Positions 42,854-52,005 of a stretch of DNA of 56,562 nucleotides are shown piece by piece (the first letter of the stretch is position 1; every line of letters starts with the position of its first letter). The notes under the pieces are model-generated. The model was not told the origin of the DNA, did no database searches, and saw nothing but the letters and a program-made list of their open reading frames with translations. The DNA is from Bradyrhizobium sp. CSA112 (lineage in GTDB: Bacteria; Pseudomonadota; Alphaproteobacteria; Rhizobiales; Xanthobacteraceae). The stretch is taken from positions 1 to 56,562 of the forward strand of contig NZ_JAACFS010000044.1 in NCBI RefSeq assembly GCF_029051645.1, in the 5' to 3' direction. The translations under genes were made by a program, and so were the position numbers.

Positions 42854-44418
42854 TACCCCGCAATACGGTTGAGGATCGAGATATCGTCGTTGTTATAGTA
42901 CGCAGAGTCACGCCAGCCATTTTCGTCATATTCGCTGAGACAGGCGGCCGCGAGCGCTTCCATCTCCGCTAAGGCGCCCGAGCCTTTCGCGTGCATGAGC
43001 GCCTGCATCCGGATGGCCTCGTTATTGCCCGCATAGTTTCGTTCGTACAGTTCATGGCGACCTCCGAACTCGGAGCCTACAGCGTCCCAAAGAGCTTTCA
43101 TGATCTTAATACGCTCCTTGTAGTCGATCCCGTTCGAGCCGCGAGCATATCTCGCGAGATACTTATCGACTTCCGGATTCTTGAAATCTCGAGAACTCGA
43201 AGGGAGATAGATCAAGCCAGAGGCTACGATCTGCTGGATGATCGACTTGATGGCCGGATAGGCTTCTGTGGCGAAGATGCGATAGGATGTACTTGCCTTA
43301 ATGTTCGGCAGGTAGGCATCTCCCACCCACTTGTCCGGAGCTCCTGCCATGGCATCGGTGAGCGCCCAGAAGAGGTTGCGCCATCCAACGATCTCACCCA
43401 TCTGAACCTGGATTCCGCGAAATTCTTCGACGCCCGTAGCTCGCAAGGCCTTCTGCAGCAATCCGATTACGAAATCCAGTTTGACGGCCAATCGGGTACA
43501 ACCGTGGAAAGTAAAGCCATTCAAGAAGCCCGAACGGGGATAGAACTTCTTGAGCATCTCGATATCACGATATACGAACACGTTTTCCCACGGGATGAAG
43601 GCGTTATCGAAGATGAAAATCGAATCGTTTTCGTCGAACCGACTGCTCAGGGGATAGTCGAACGGAGAGCCGGTAGCAGCCGCACTAAGTTCGTAGGACG
43701 GACGGCATATAAGTTTGACGCCGGGCGCGTTCATCTGGACCATAAACATTACAGCCAGGCTATCGTCAGTGATCTCGGCCGCCATGTTCTGGCCGAGAAA
43801 ATTGTAGTTTGTGATGACGGATGACGTTGCCACCACCTTGGCACCTGAGACGTAAATGCCGGCGTCAGTCTCTTTCTGAACGCTGACATAGACGTCCTTT
43901 ACATGATCGGCGGCTTTGTTTCGGTCGATCGGCGGATTTGCCAGCGTGTGATTGATGAACGGAACGGCCTCTTGCGCGCGGCTATACCAAGCACGGGCGT
44001 TGTCGGCGAACTTGCCGTAGAATTCGGCGTTTGCGCCGAGCGTGCTTGTGAAGCTTGCTTTGTAGTCGGGGCTTCGGCCCATCCAGCCATATGTGATCCG
44101 CGACCAAGCCGCGATGGCGTCGCGTTGCGCCAGCATATCTTCGCGAGACCGCGCATAGCGAAAGAAGCGATGGGTGTAACCCTTGGATCCTGTGTCGGTC
44201 TCGGTCGTGAGAATGCTCTTGGTCCGCTCGTCATGCAGCGCATCGTAGAGCTTAGCCACCGATACAGCGGAGTTTCGGAAGGCCGGATGTTTGGTGACAT
44301 CCTTGACCCGCTCGCCGTAAATCCAGACCTCCCGGCCATCTCGCAGAGACTCAAGATACTCGGCACCGGTAAACGGGCGGCCCAGATTCTTGACGACGTC
44401 TTCCGGCCTAGCGTTCAT
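42853..44418 (-). CDS. HpaB-family FADH2-dependent aromatic monooxygenase (candidate anthranilate 3-monooxygenase)
   Basis: A 521-aa oxygenase of the 4-hydroxyphenylacetate 3-hydroxylase family. Visible landmarks are RPFTGAEYLESLRDGREVWI at the N-terminus, SRITYGWMGRSPDYKASF, the NYNFLGQNMAAE region and IPWENVFVYRDIEML in the flavin-binding C-terminal part. The length matches the family (about 480-520). The family includes an FAD-dependent anthranilate 3-monooxygenase described in Geobacillus; placement directly before a 3-hydroxyanthranilate dioxygenase makes anthranilate or a close analogue the best guess. The substrate is inferred from neighbours, not from active-site residues. It is the first gene of the operon. 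Confidence 0.88.
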   Translation of the reverse strand: MNARPEDVVKNLGRPFTGAEYLESLRDGREVWIYGERVKDVTKHPAFRNSAVSVAKLYDALHDERTKSILTTETDTGSKGYTHRFFRYARSREDMLAQRDAIAAWSRITYGWMGRSPDYKASFTSTLGANAEFYGKFADNARAWYSRAQEAVPFINHTLANPPIDRNKAADHVKDVYVSVQKETDAGIYVSGAKVVATSSVITNYNFLGQNMAAEITDDSLAVMFMVQMNAPGVKLICRPSYELSAAATGSPFDYPLSSRFDENDSIFIFDNAFIPWENVFVYRDIEMLKKFYPRSGFLNGFTFHGCTRLAVKLDFVIGLLQKALRATGVEEFRGIQVQMGEIVGWRNLFWALTDAMAGAPDKWVGDAYLPNIKASTSYRIFATEAYPAIKSIIQQIVASGLIYLPSSSRDFKNPEVDKYLARYARGSNGIDYKERIKIMKALWDAVGSEFGGRHELYERNYAGNNEAIRMQALMHAKGSGALAEMEALAAACLSEYDENGWRDSAYYNNDDISILNRIAG

Positions 44419-45164
44419 CGCTCAACTCCCAGCTTGTTGGTCCTCGTTCCGACACCGAACAGTGCAGGACACGTCTTACCGCCACAACGACCATTTTCTC
44501 AAAAACAGAGCCCCATAGAACGCCTTCAGGCACAGTTCACCGGGGGGCCGGTCGCGCAACTGTTGCTGCTCGAGAATGCATTCGCATACAGCGCCAATCC
44601 AGTTAGTCGAGGCGGGGCGCCGGCTCGACAAGACTGGTCGACCACGTATCGATCCCGATGTCGTTATGACCATCACGTTCCCCCGATGCCTAGAACACTA
44701 CCGCATCGGCGGTGTTGGAGGCACGGCGATCTGTCAATCAGCCTGTGCCCGGCGGTGGCGTCGGTTTAGGACCGTCATCGAAAGAGTGATGCGGTAGCCG
44801 ACTGCGAGAGCGAATGTGGCGGATACGATGGTCTTCGTACTGATCCCAGCCATTTCCCGTGTCGCTGTTGTGGACCGCAGCACGCAGACGCATTCCAAAT
44901 TCGGTTTGATCCATCAGCAACTACAACAAACCAGCAGTGCAAAGACCGCATACGTCAAACGACTTGGTGCAGTGAATACCGTTCGTTCATTTTCACCAGT
45001 CATCGGTCAACAGACGGACCGATTTCGTCGTTAGCAAAACGGCGCGAAGGGCATGGGGCACATCGAGCAACACCGACTAACAGCACCGCACCAAACGGGG
45101 CAGTCGTCACGATGATCGCGTGCGACTGTTGGTGGCGACCAACCCGTCGACAGAGAACCGAGCG
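44419..45164. other. Intergenic region upstream of the aromatic operon
   Basis: About 750 bp without a supported gene; all open frames are short, without ribosome sites or domains. The operon promoter should lie in the 200 bp next to 44418. The base composition looks lower in G+C than the flanking genes, fitting imported DNA. A binding site for the PobR-like regulator was not identified. Confidence 0.35.
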
Positions 45165-45644
45165 CTATTTTCCAAGGGCAGCCGTTACGTCGATTTCTAT
45201 GGTCATGAACGGCCACGCGAGCTGACTGACGACCAAGAAGGTGGAGGCGGGGATTGGAGCACTCCCGAAGGCATCCGCTCTGCATTTCAGCGCATCCTGA
45301 AAGAACCTTACGTCAGTGGTGTAGGTAACGATCCGTACCACGTCGTTCATTGTCGCGCCTTGTGCCTGCAGGGCCTTCTTGATCTTTGAGTACGCGTATT
45401 TGCATTGCGCCATGAAGTCGTCGCGAAACAGGATCTCGCCGTCTCCCTCGCGCTCAGCCCCTGTCCCAGAAAGGAAAATGAACTTGCTCGCGTTTGTGAC
45501 AGTCACGACCTCCGAGAACTTGCCCTTAGTCCATTCACTGTAGTTGAAACTCTCCTTTCTAAAATCCGCTTGGGCCTGAGCCGAAGCCTCCACGCAACTT
45601 AGTAGGGCAACCATCATCAGCGATGTCATGAGACGGACGAGCAT
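45165..45644 (-). CDS. Exported RidA-like protein lacking the catalytic arginine
   Basis: A 159-aa protein. An N-terminal signal peptide (LMTSLMMVALLSCVEASAQA) precedes a RidA fold (FIFLSGTGAEREGDGEILF, AYSKIKKALQAQGATMNDVV and MTIEIDVTAALG). The RidA catalytic Arg position is Ser134 (IPASTFLVVSQLA instead of the PARTTVEARLP type), so imine deamination is unlikely. It would act in the periplasm, unusual for the family. It lies about 750 bp upstream of the aromatic operon on the same strand, and aggga/agagg purines precede the ATG. Confidence 0.82.
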   Translation of the reverse strand: MLVRLMTSLMMVALLSCVEASAQAQADFRKESFNYSEWTKGKFSEVVTVTNASKFIFLSGTGAEREGDGEILFRDDFMAQCKYAYSKIKKALQAQGATMNDVVRIVTYTTDVRFFQDALKCRADAFGSAPIPASTFLVVSQLAWPFMTIEIDVTAALGK

Positions 45645-46102
45645 CCTCTATCTCCCTTAGTGCGTTCACTTCCTCTAAAGGCCCGGAGTCGCATTGCAAC
45701 AGCAGGGGCCGGTGAACAAGAGGGGTGGAATGGAGCCTGCACAACAACCATTTGTGAAAATACGCTAACCACTTACACACGCCGGAGACAGCTCGCTCAC
45801 TCAACCGGGAAACCCGGTGCTCACCGACCGTTGCCGAATCTGAGCAAATGGCTGAAATCACTCCTTTCTACCGAAAGCCACCGAGGCAGGCTGACATCAG
45901 GCTTTTCTGGTCGGCTCTATAGCGAAGGTCCAGCTCTTGAATGTCTCGAAGTACACCCACACGGCGCAGTGATGTGCGTGATACTGTAGGCCCCTTCCCG
46001 AGCCTGGTTTCAAAGTGATGTGTCCTTATCGGTCGCGGGCCGAATGTCTGCGTACGAACGGCTGCTTTGCGCCAGAAGCGGACTACCCAGGGTCAGCTTT
46101 TA
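45645..46102. other. Intergenic region with a short repeated motif
   Basis: No supported gene in this stretch of about 460 bp. Near its right end, acggctgctttgcgccagaa (46058-46077) repeats a motif at 39441-39462 with one change, possibly part of a dispersed intergenic repeat. The left part should contain the promoter of the exported RidA-like gene. Confidence 0.35.
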
Positions 46103-47925
46103 CTAAGCTTTGGCCGGCGGAAGCTTAAATGAGAACACGGCTCCGCGGGTACGGTTCTCAGCCCAGAGCTCGCCGCCGTAGCTTTCGAGGATCGTTCTCG
46201 CGATTGGGAGTCCCAGCCCCGTCCCTTGCGGTTTCGTCGTGACGAATGCATTGAAAATGCTGGCCAGCTTGTCGTTGGGGATACCCGTGCCGGAGTCGGA
46301 TATTCGGGCCTCGACGTCGCCGGTATCAGCCAGATTTGTTCGGATCGTCAGATTATGCGGGTTGGCCACCTCTTCCATCGCGTCAACGCCATTCATCACG
46401 AGGTTGATGATGACTTGCTGCAGATGAATCGGATCGCAGCGCACCCGTAATGGCTCCGTGGCAAGAATGGTACGTAAAATCACTCCCCGCCTTGTGACTT
46501 CAGGAGACACAATCTTGACGACGTCGCGCACGGTATCGTTCAAATCGAGCGTCTGCAGATCGGATTCCGTTCTGTTGTTGAGCAGATTCCGCAGGCCGCT
46601 GATGATCTCGCTCGCACGTTGCTCATCCCGGACGATATCGGAAAGGATCTCGCCGAGCTGCGCCATGTCGAGCGGATGGGCCTTGAGCAACATCTGCGCG
46701 GCCTCGGTATTGCTCAGGATAGCTCCGAGCGGCTGATTGAGTTCATGCGCGATCGATGACGACAGAACGCTTGCGGTCGTGACCCGATTCAAACGGACGA
46801 CCTCCTGACGGCGACTGGTCGCCTCCGCCTGGGCGACAACGCGTCGCCGCCGCTCGACGAGCAGCAATGCAATGATGCCCGCCTGCAGCAGAATGGCCGC
46901 CATAACAGCCGACAGCTGTAGTTTATATTGCTCCCAGAGGCTGGGCACGCGAAAAAAACTTCACTGCCTGGCGGCAATTGGCTTTCGCTGATGTTCCAGC
47001 GTTTCAGCTCTCTCCAGTCGTATCTAGGCGATGCAGCAGGGATCGGAGGCGTCTTGATGCTGCCCGGCAACTCTCCGCTCAGAATGCGCACGGCAACGGC
47101 GGCGGTCCGTTGGCTGACATCGGATATGTTCGTCATCCGGCCACCGACGATCCCTCGGCCGAAGAACGCATCCTGTTCTGAAAAGATTGGCGCATTGGCA
47201 ACCGCGTGAATCCGGTCTATGGCTCGATTGCCTTCGTGCACGACGCCGGCGGCGTCCACCAACATCTGCCCGTAGACGATGAAACTCCGGGGTGGCAGGA
47301 TAGCCACCTGCTTTAGTATCTCTTCGAGCGACAGTTCATTGGAATAAGTGATGTCAACCCGGCTTGTCAGCGGCTGGAACAGCTTGCGCATCTCCTCCAG
47401 CCATAGCTTCTCGATCGGAGAACGTCCGATCACGATGAAGACCATGGTCGTCTCCGGAACCAACTTCAGGATCTGGTCAAGAGTGCTTAACACATCGACA
47501 GTTACCGAAACCATTGCATCGGTCGCCGGTGCGTTCGAAGACATCCGCTGCGCGAGGGCCGCGTACAAGGTTGGGATCGACGGAAAAATTCGCTGACGGT
47601 TTTGCTGAAAGAATCGTGCCGCGGGACCGCCGATCGTCATGATCAGGTCGAGCTTGCGCTCGGAAAACACTGCATTCAAATAGTCGACAAAGGCGTCTTC
47701 ATTCCCGTCGGGGAAGCGGGCCGTCGACAGGGAGGCCTCGAAGATATCGATGGGATCTTTCGACTGAAGCCTCAACTCTTCGCGGATCTTTCTTGCGTAG
47801 TAATCCCACGGCGAGAAATCGCGACCGACGGAATGGACAATCAGCACCCGCTTTGGCTGGGAAATAGCCGCACCGGTCATCGCCAGGAGCAGAACGATCG
47901 AACTGAAAAATACTCGAGTTATCAT
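46103..47925 (-). pseudogene. Sensor histidine kinase with ABC-type periplasmic sensor, split by a frameshift
   Basis: Two frames together make one kinase of about 607 aa. The 5' part (start ATG 47925, signal VFFSSIVLLLAMTGAAISQ) encodes an ABC-substrate-binding-like periplasmic sensor (KRVLIVHSVGRDFSPW, DLIMTIGGPAARFF, SFIVYGQMLVDAAG) to LPPGSEVFF. The 3' part encodes PSLWEQYKL, a membrane helix, HisKA (SSSIAHELNQPLGAIL), the N box NLVMNGVDAME, DSGTGIP and GTGLGL. The break falls at a run of seven A (46952-46958, plus strand); one extra base would restore EVFFRVPSLWEQYKL. It may be a real mutation, phase variation or a sequencing error. The partner receiver gene lies immediately upstream. 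Confidence 0.88.
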
Positions 47926-48062
47926 GCAATAAGGAAGCCGTTTACGCGGGATGTCACAATATGACTGGCAACCCAATGGTACTCGACTCGACCAACATAT
48001 GGGAGAATAATTCAACTTCCGCGACCATTCCCTGCAATCGTTAAGGAATTGGGCTGCTTTCC

Positions 48063-48416
48063 TCAGAGAATCCTGCCGATAGCATCGATGAGCAGTTTTG
48101 ACAGAAACGGCTTCTTCAAATACGCAACGCAGCCCGTGTCGAACGCCTCCTGCCGGGTGACCTCACTATCGATGGCCGTCATCATAATGACCGGTAATTC
48201 CCTACCTGACGAGATCAATTGCCGTTGCAGGTCTATGCCCGACATTCCGCCAAGGTGAATGTCCAGGAGCAAATAATCCACTTCGCACTCGACATAGGCC
48301 TCCAAAAAAGCCTCCGCCGACGCAAACGTCCGGACGCGGAAGCCATGGGCCGACAGAAGGCGGTTTAGACCTTGCAGCATGCTGGGATTGTCATCGACGA
48401 CAGCTATGGTGCGCAT
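48063..48416 (-). CDS. Single-domain response regulator (receiver only)
   Basis: A 117-aa receiver without output domain. The acidic pair is in VVDDN, the phospho-acceptor D52 in LLLDIHLGG, the conserved Thr in MMTAI and Lys in YLKKPF. It precedes the frameshifted sensor kinase by 138 bp on the same strand and is presumably its phosphotransfer partner. Lacking a DNA-binding domain, it must act by protein interaction or pass phosphate on, perhaps to the FixJ-type regulator elsewhere in this cluster. The latter is speculation. Confidence 0.88.
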   Translation of the reverse strand: MRTIAVVDDNPSMLQGLNRLLSAHGFRVRTFASAEAFLEAYVECEVDYLLLDIHLGGMSGIDLQRQLISSGRELPVIMMTAIDSEVTRQEAFDTGCVAYLKKPFLSKLLIDAIGRIL

Positions 48417-48610
48417 GACGAAACGATCATTGGTCGTTTGCAGTTATCCCCTCGGCAAGAAAAGCAAGTCCCAGATACGAACCGCGATCAGATTAGCTCC
48501 AGCGCGCGGCTTGCAAACAGCAGTTCTGCACCGATGTCCTTCTTGGCACTATGCAAAATCCGCCCCTGTGGCAAAGGGCGCCCACCGTTGTAACCGCAAA
48601 CCGCCAGATT

Positions 48611-48967
48611 TCAGGGCTTCATTTCAATTCCCAGCTTCGCCCGCATGTCCTTGAACACGACCGCGATCGCCTCGATGATCAATTGACCAGGGTTCGCCTT
48701 GCAATAGACGATGATCTCGTGCTCGGCCTCCTTTGATTTGACGATATCGATATAATGCTTGCGAGCGAGTCCGTTGTACCAGCCGCTATACCAAGCCGTC
48801 AGCCGGTCGGCGTCGCCCTGCCAGGTCCCGGCGAGTTGAGCGCATGTCAATTTCTGGACATTCAGGAACCCGTTGGCATCGGCATAGGTGCTGAGATCGA
48901 CCTGGGCGCGGGCAACTGGAATCGCCGCCGCAGACAATATCGTTGCGATAATCAGGGCCCTGTTCAT
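48611..48967 (-). CDS. HdeA/HdeB-family exported protein
   Basis: A 118-aa periplasmic protein. A Sec signal (MNRALIIATILSAAAIPVAR, cleavage near ARA/Q) precedes a domain with two cysteines, C42 (KLTCAQL) and C89 (VYCKAN), spaced as in acid-stress chaperone HdeA. The central DRLTAWYSGWYNGLARKH is typical of Bradyrhizobium members. The ATG at 48967 is preferred over 48979 because ggag lies 6-9 nt upstream. A paralogue with cysteines at the same positions is encoded at 52006-52362. Likely role: acid-activated chaperone or periplasmic stress protein, inferred from family. Confidence 0.85.
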   Translation of the reverse strand: MNRALIIATILSAAAIPVARAQVDLSTYADANGFLNVQKLTCAQLAGTWQGDADRLTAWYSGWYNGLARKHYIDIVKSKEAEHEIIVYCKANPGQLIIEAIAVVFKDMRAKLGIEMKP

Positions 48968-49021
48968 CTTGCGCTCCATTCCATTCTACTGCTGAGCTCG
49001 TCGCCTGGTCTCCGAATTGAA

Positions 49022-49048
49022 GCGGGGGAAGCTTGCATCTTCCCCCGC
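49022..49048 (-). terminator. Terminator-like hairpin after the GRPFTPMSFAGVARR gene
   Basis: gcgggggaag (49022-49031) and cttcccccgc (49039-49048) form a perfect 10-bp stem with a 7-nt loop, 11 nt beyond the minus-strand stop at 49060. The following minus-strand sequence (ttcaattc) is only weakly T-rich. Confidence 0.7.
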
Positions 49049-49059
49049 CTCCTCTCTTC

Positions 49060-49737
49060 TCAGTAACAGGGCGGATAGGGATAATAGCCGCACACAGGCC
49101 GCGCGTACGGATACGGCGCGGCGTACGCAGCCGCGCCATAGGCGGCGGCACCAACGGCGCCGGCGTACATCGCGCCCCGGAATGCCGAACGCCGTGCGAC
49201 GCCGGCAAACGACATTGGCGTGAACGGCCGGCCGATGATGTCAATGAACAGCGCCGCCCCACCGTCCGCGCCGGCGATATCCCCTTCGAGGGTCTGAACG
49301 GTGAACGTCAGCTTGTCGCCCTCGAGCTTCGGGTTCTTCAGCACCACGACTGCGTCCTTCACCGCGCCATCCTTGCCGAATACGGACAAGGTCGCGTTCG
49401 GAGGATTCTTGGTAAAGCTGTCGTCGCCTGATCCCCATTCCGCGATGACGTCGGCGGTGGGCTGATGGCCGGCGGATCGCACCGGGCGGTCGGCAAATAT
49501 GATGGAGTTCGGGGCAATGCCCATCAGCATCAGCGTCTCGCCCTGCAACGTCGCCGCACGGGAATTGAGCACGAATAGCGAGGGAACGATCTCAGGCTTG
49601 GCTGCGGCGGCCGGCGTACCAATCGTTTTCAACGCGGGCGGCGCCTGTGCTGTTTGGGCACTAGCCGTTGCCATGCCGCCCAGTATCGCCGTCACGGCGA
49701 GCAGCCCGGCCATCTGAACAAATCTTCCGCTCGTCAT
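49060..49737 (-). CDS. Hypothetical exported protein with GRPxTPMSxAGVARR motif
   Basis: A 225-aa protein. The signal peptide ends near SAQTA (about residue 28), followed by a beta-rich middle domain (IVPSLFVLNSRAATLQGETL; LSVFGKDGAVKDAVVVLKNP; LTFTVQTLEGDI). The motif GRPFTPMSFAGVARR lies at 169-183, followed by a Gly/Ala/Tyr-rich tail with PYPYARPVCGYYPYPPCY. The same motif occurs in the 102-aa protein at 52854-53162, also followed by an Ala/Gly-rich hydrophobic tail. The tail resembles a membrane- or surface-associated segment; function unknown. A TTGCATAG element lies about 80-100 bp upstream. Confidence 0.78.
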   Translation of the reverse strand: MTSGRFVQMAGLLAVTAILGGMATASAQTAQAPPALKTIGTPAAAAKPEIVPSLFVLNSRAATLQGETLMLMGIAPNSIIFADRPVRSAGHQPTADVIAEWGSGDDSFTKNPPNATLSVFGKDGAVKDAVVVLKNPKLEGDKLTFTVQTLEGDIAGADGGAALFIDIIGRPFTPMSFAGVARRSAFRGAMYAGAVGAAAYGAAAYAAPYPYARPVCGYYPYPPCY

Positions 49738-49818
49738 GTCTGCTTTCTCCTGTTGGGATTCGGGTTACGCTAATGTCATCGGCGGTCGGTCGCGTCGGCA
49801 CTATGGGTGCCCGATGAA

Positions 49819-49837
49819 GCATCGACTATGCAAAAAC
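49819..49837 (-). promoter_or_regulatory. TTGCATAG upstream element, copy 1
   Basis: gcatcgactatgcaaaaac on the plus strand; in the sense of the downstream minus-strand gene (start 49737) it reads tttttgcatag then tcgatgc. It is identical over 19 bp to 54033-54051 and similar to 54091-54110 and 56189-56208. It may be part of a promoter or an operator with GCAT-N5-ATGC symmetry. Confidence 0.5.
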
Positions 49838-50044
49838 GAACCGGCCGGAAAACATAAAGCGAGCCGCCTCAATATCGGACGACACATCGAAATCCGACAT
49901 GGCTTGTCGGCGTATCGACAGCTTCGGCATGCCGCGCGGCATGCGAATGTGCGCTTTGCCGAACCACGGCGAATTTTCATGACCGGTGCTTGAGCTAGGG
50001 CGTGGACTCTTAAGCGCGTAGCCCGATTCGGATTGATTCGGTTT

Positions 50045-50134
50045 CCTACGAAAATCTGCGTAGGCGCTGAGGTTGGTCTGAGCGCGCGCCGATTGTATTG
50101 TCGCCAGGCCGAGTATTCCTGCGAGGATCAGCAC
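50045..50134 (-). pseudogene. Truncated HdeA-like remnant
   Basis: From GTG 50134 the frame gives VLILAGILGLATIQSARAQT then NLSAYADF. That is a signal peptide plus the first residues of the HdeA-like family (compare ARAQVDLSTYAD in the gene at 48611). After ADF the similarity stops, and the expected cysteine motifs are absent. The frame stays open to 49826 without family features. The natural start also looks shifted. This is the third, broken copy in the cluster; the remaining 49738-50280 has no other supported gene. Confidence 0.6.
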
Positions 50135-50280
50135 TCTGTGTGTGATTGCTCACCATCTTCCTTTCCGATTGCTGCTATAGAACCCGTGAGTCACGCTCGA
50201 ACTCGCGCCCGCCAAAAAAGGCCGGCACGAGTTCGCGCACTCAAGTCACTTTCCGGGCGACATGATTGGTCCAAGTGCCA

Positions 50281-51723
50281 TCAAACCCGCTTGATACCGG
50301 GCGGCTGCCATGTCCCTTGGCCCGGCGGCAGGATCGAAGGTGGCGCGGGCTTCGGCCAGTATAGCCGCATCACGAGATAGATTCTGTCGGCCGGCGCCGG
50401 AAGCCAATTTGCTTCCTTATCCGCACCGGGACTGTCTTTTTGGATGTACAGCGTCAGCGAGCCGTCTGCGTCCTTTTTCATCGCCGACAGCATCGGAGAA
50501 TTGATCAGGTAGCGATTGATCGGGTTCTTGACCAAGAGCTGGCTCTTGCCGTCGTACATCGTAACGGACCAAAACGCATTCACTGGCGGCAATTGGCCGG
50601 GCGGGAATGTGATTGTGTACTTGTGCTTGCTGCCGTCGAGCAGATCACCGGTCGCGTCCGTTCGGGTATAGGGGTACATCGCTTCCACGGCATCGTTGCC
50701 CAAGAGACCGCCCTTTGCACTCCCGGCCCGCATCACCCAATCGCCGTTGTAGAAGGCCTCGTCGCCAAAGAACGAGCCGACGTTCCAGCCGTTGATGTTC
50801 TTGTTTCCGCCGGCCAGCCATTTGTCGACCTTGTTGTCACCCTGCTTCATGCCCACCAGGATTTCGGCTTTATGTTCGAGCGATAGATCCTTGAACTCGA
50901 AGGTCTTGCCGGGACCGATGCCAATCCTCGCAAGTTTCGCGCGAATCGTCTTGTCCCTTGCCGTCTCAGGGACGAATTGCAGGGCTGCGTCGAGATACTG
51001 GAAGAAGTTATCCTTGATCCCCGCAGTGGTGGCAGGAAGGAACTCGATCTTCGGCGCGGCGGGTGGCGCCGGTTGCTTAAGGAAGGCGGAAAGCGGCTTG
51101 GCCTTGTAGCCGGCCTGGACTTTTTCGACGTTCGATATGTCGCCGGGGTTGAAGAGTTGAGTGCGGATAAGCGCGAGCGGGAACGGCGTCGTCGATCGGA
51201 AGACCTTCTTGATCCCGGGCGGGTTTTCACCTTTCCAGTCGGGGCCGACTACCAGATAATCGCCCGGCTCGGTCCCCGTCGCGCGGGTGCCGATGTAGCC
51301 AAAATTGTAGGTGTTGCCGTCGATGAGCTGGACCGCGTAGTAGCGGTCCTTTTCGATCATCGGCACCGAGATGACCATCGGTTCAGCGCGCAAATCCAGC
51401 CAGATGAACGAGTAAGGGGTGTCGCTGTTTGGCGTGATGACTGCCGTATCCTCTGGCGTGGCAACGTGGTGCAGGCTTTTGATTTCGTTGAACGGCGCCT
51501 TGAACTGTCCCGAGTTCCTGTCCACGGCGAACTCTTGCATCACCGCATAGTACATCACGAGCGGCAGGCCGTAGATGAAGCCTTCTTCGGCGATGTCCTT
51601 GGCCTCCAACAGCCTGGGCCAATCGGCTTTGTTCTGCGCAATTGCCGGGCTGTACTTCGCCGTGGCGACGGCGAGCGCGGCGATAGCCGCGGTGGAACGA
51701 AGTAAATCTCGCTTCGTAAACAT
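50281..51723 (-). CDS. DUF1254/DUF1214-family exported protein
   Basis: A 480-aa protein. The N-terminus (TKRDLLRSTAAIAALAVATA) is a signal peptide. The DUF1254 part follows (AEEGFIYGLPLVMYYAVMQE; TPEDTAVITPNSDTPYSFIW; MIEKDRYYAVQLIDGNTYNF). The C-terminal DUF1214 part has NAFWSVTMYDGKSQLLVKNP and NWLPAPADRIYLVMRLYWPK. The family is widespread and periplasmic, but its biochemical role is not established. aaggaga lies close upstream of the ATG. It is an isolated gene within the exported-protein cluster; the 280 bp upstream is AT-richer and has no gene. Confidence 0.9.
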   Translation of the reverse strand: MFTKRDLLRSTAAIAALAVATAKYSPAIAQNKADWPRLLEAKDIAEEGFIYGLPLVMYYAVMQEFAVDRNSGQFKAPFNEIKSLHHVATPEDTAVITPNSDTPYSFIWLDLRAEPMVISVPMIEKDRYYAVQLIDGNTYNFGYIGTRATGTEPGDYLVVGPDWKGENPPGIKKVFRSTTPFPLALIRTQLFNPGDISNVEKVQAGYKAKPLSAFLKQPAPPAAPKIEFLPATTAGIKDNFFQYLDAALQFVPETARDKTIRAKLARIGIGPGKTFEFKDLSLEHKAEILVGMKQGDNKVDKWLAGGNKNINGWNVGSFFGDEAFYNGDWVMRAGSAKGGLLGNDAVEAMYPYTRTDATGDLLDGSKHKYTITFPPGQLPPVNAFWSVTMYDGKSQLLVKNPINRYLINSPMLSAMKKDADGSLTLYIQKDSPGADKEANWLPAPADRIYLVMRLYWPKPAPPSILPPGQGTWQPPGIKRV

Positions 51724-52005
51724 TTTGCATTCTCCTTACTGCTCGATTGAGTTATCGAATCTATCTGCATTTGGACGTCAGGGAATCCGGCGCAATTCAG
51801 TATTGCTGCTTTCCTCAATCTGACTTTCCGATTGCCGGCGGCCGACCTCGACCAATTTATTCTGATCCCGTGTGATCCTCTGGGGTGGGTAGGAGCGCGA
51901 TCGCGACGCCGATGCCGCCCAGATCCCCGGTCTGGACCGATTACCGAAACATTCGCGCATCGTCTGCTTGCCCATGCTTCACATTTCGCCAACGGCGAAG
52001 TTCGA

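Noticed and set aside
44738..44920. 60-aa minus-strand frame upstream of the aromatic operon
   Set aside because: Short, low-complexity Pro/Gly end, no convincing ribosome site.
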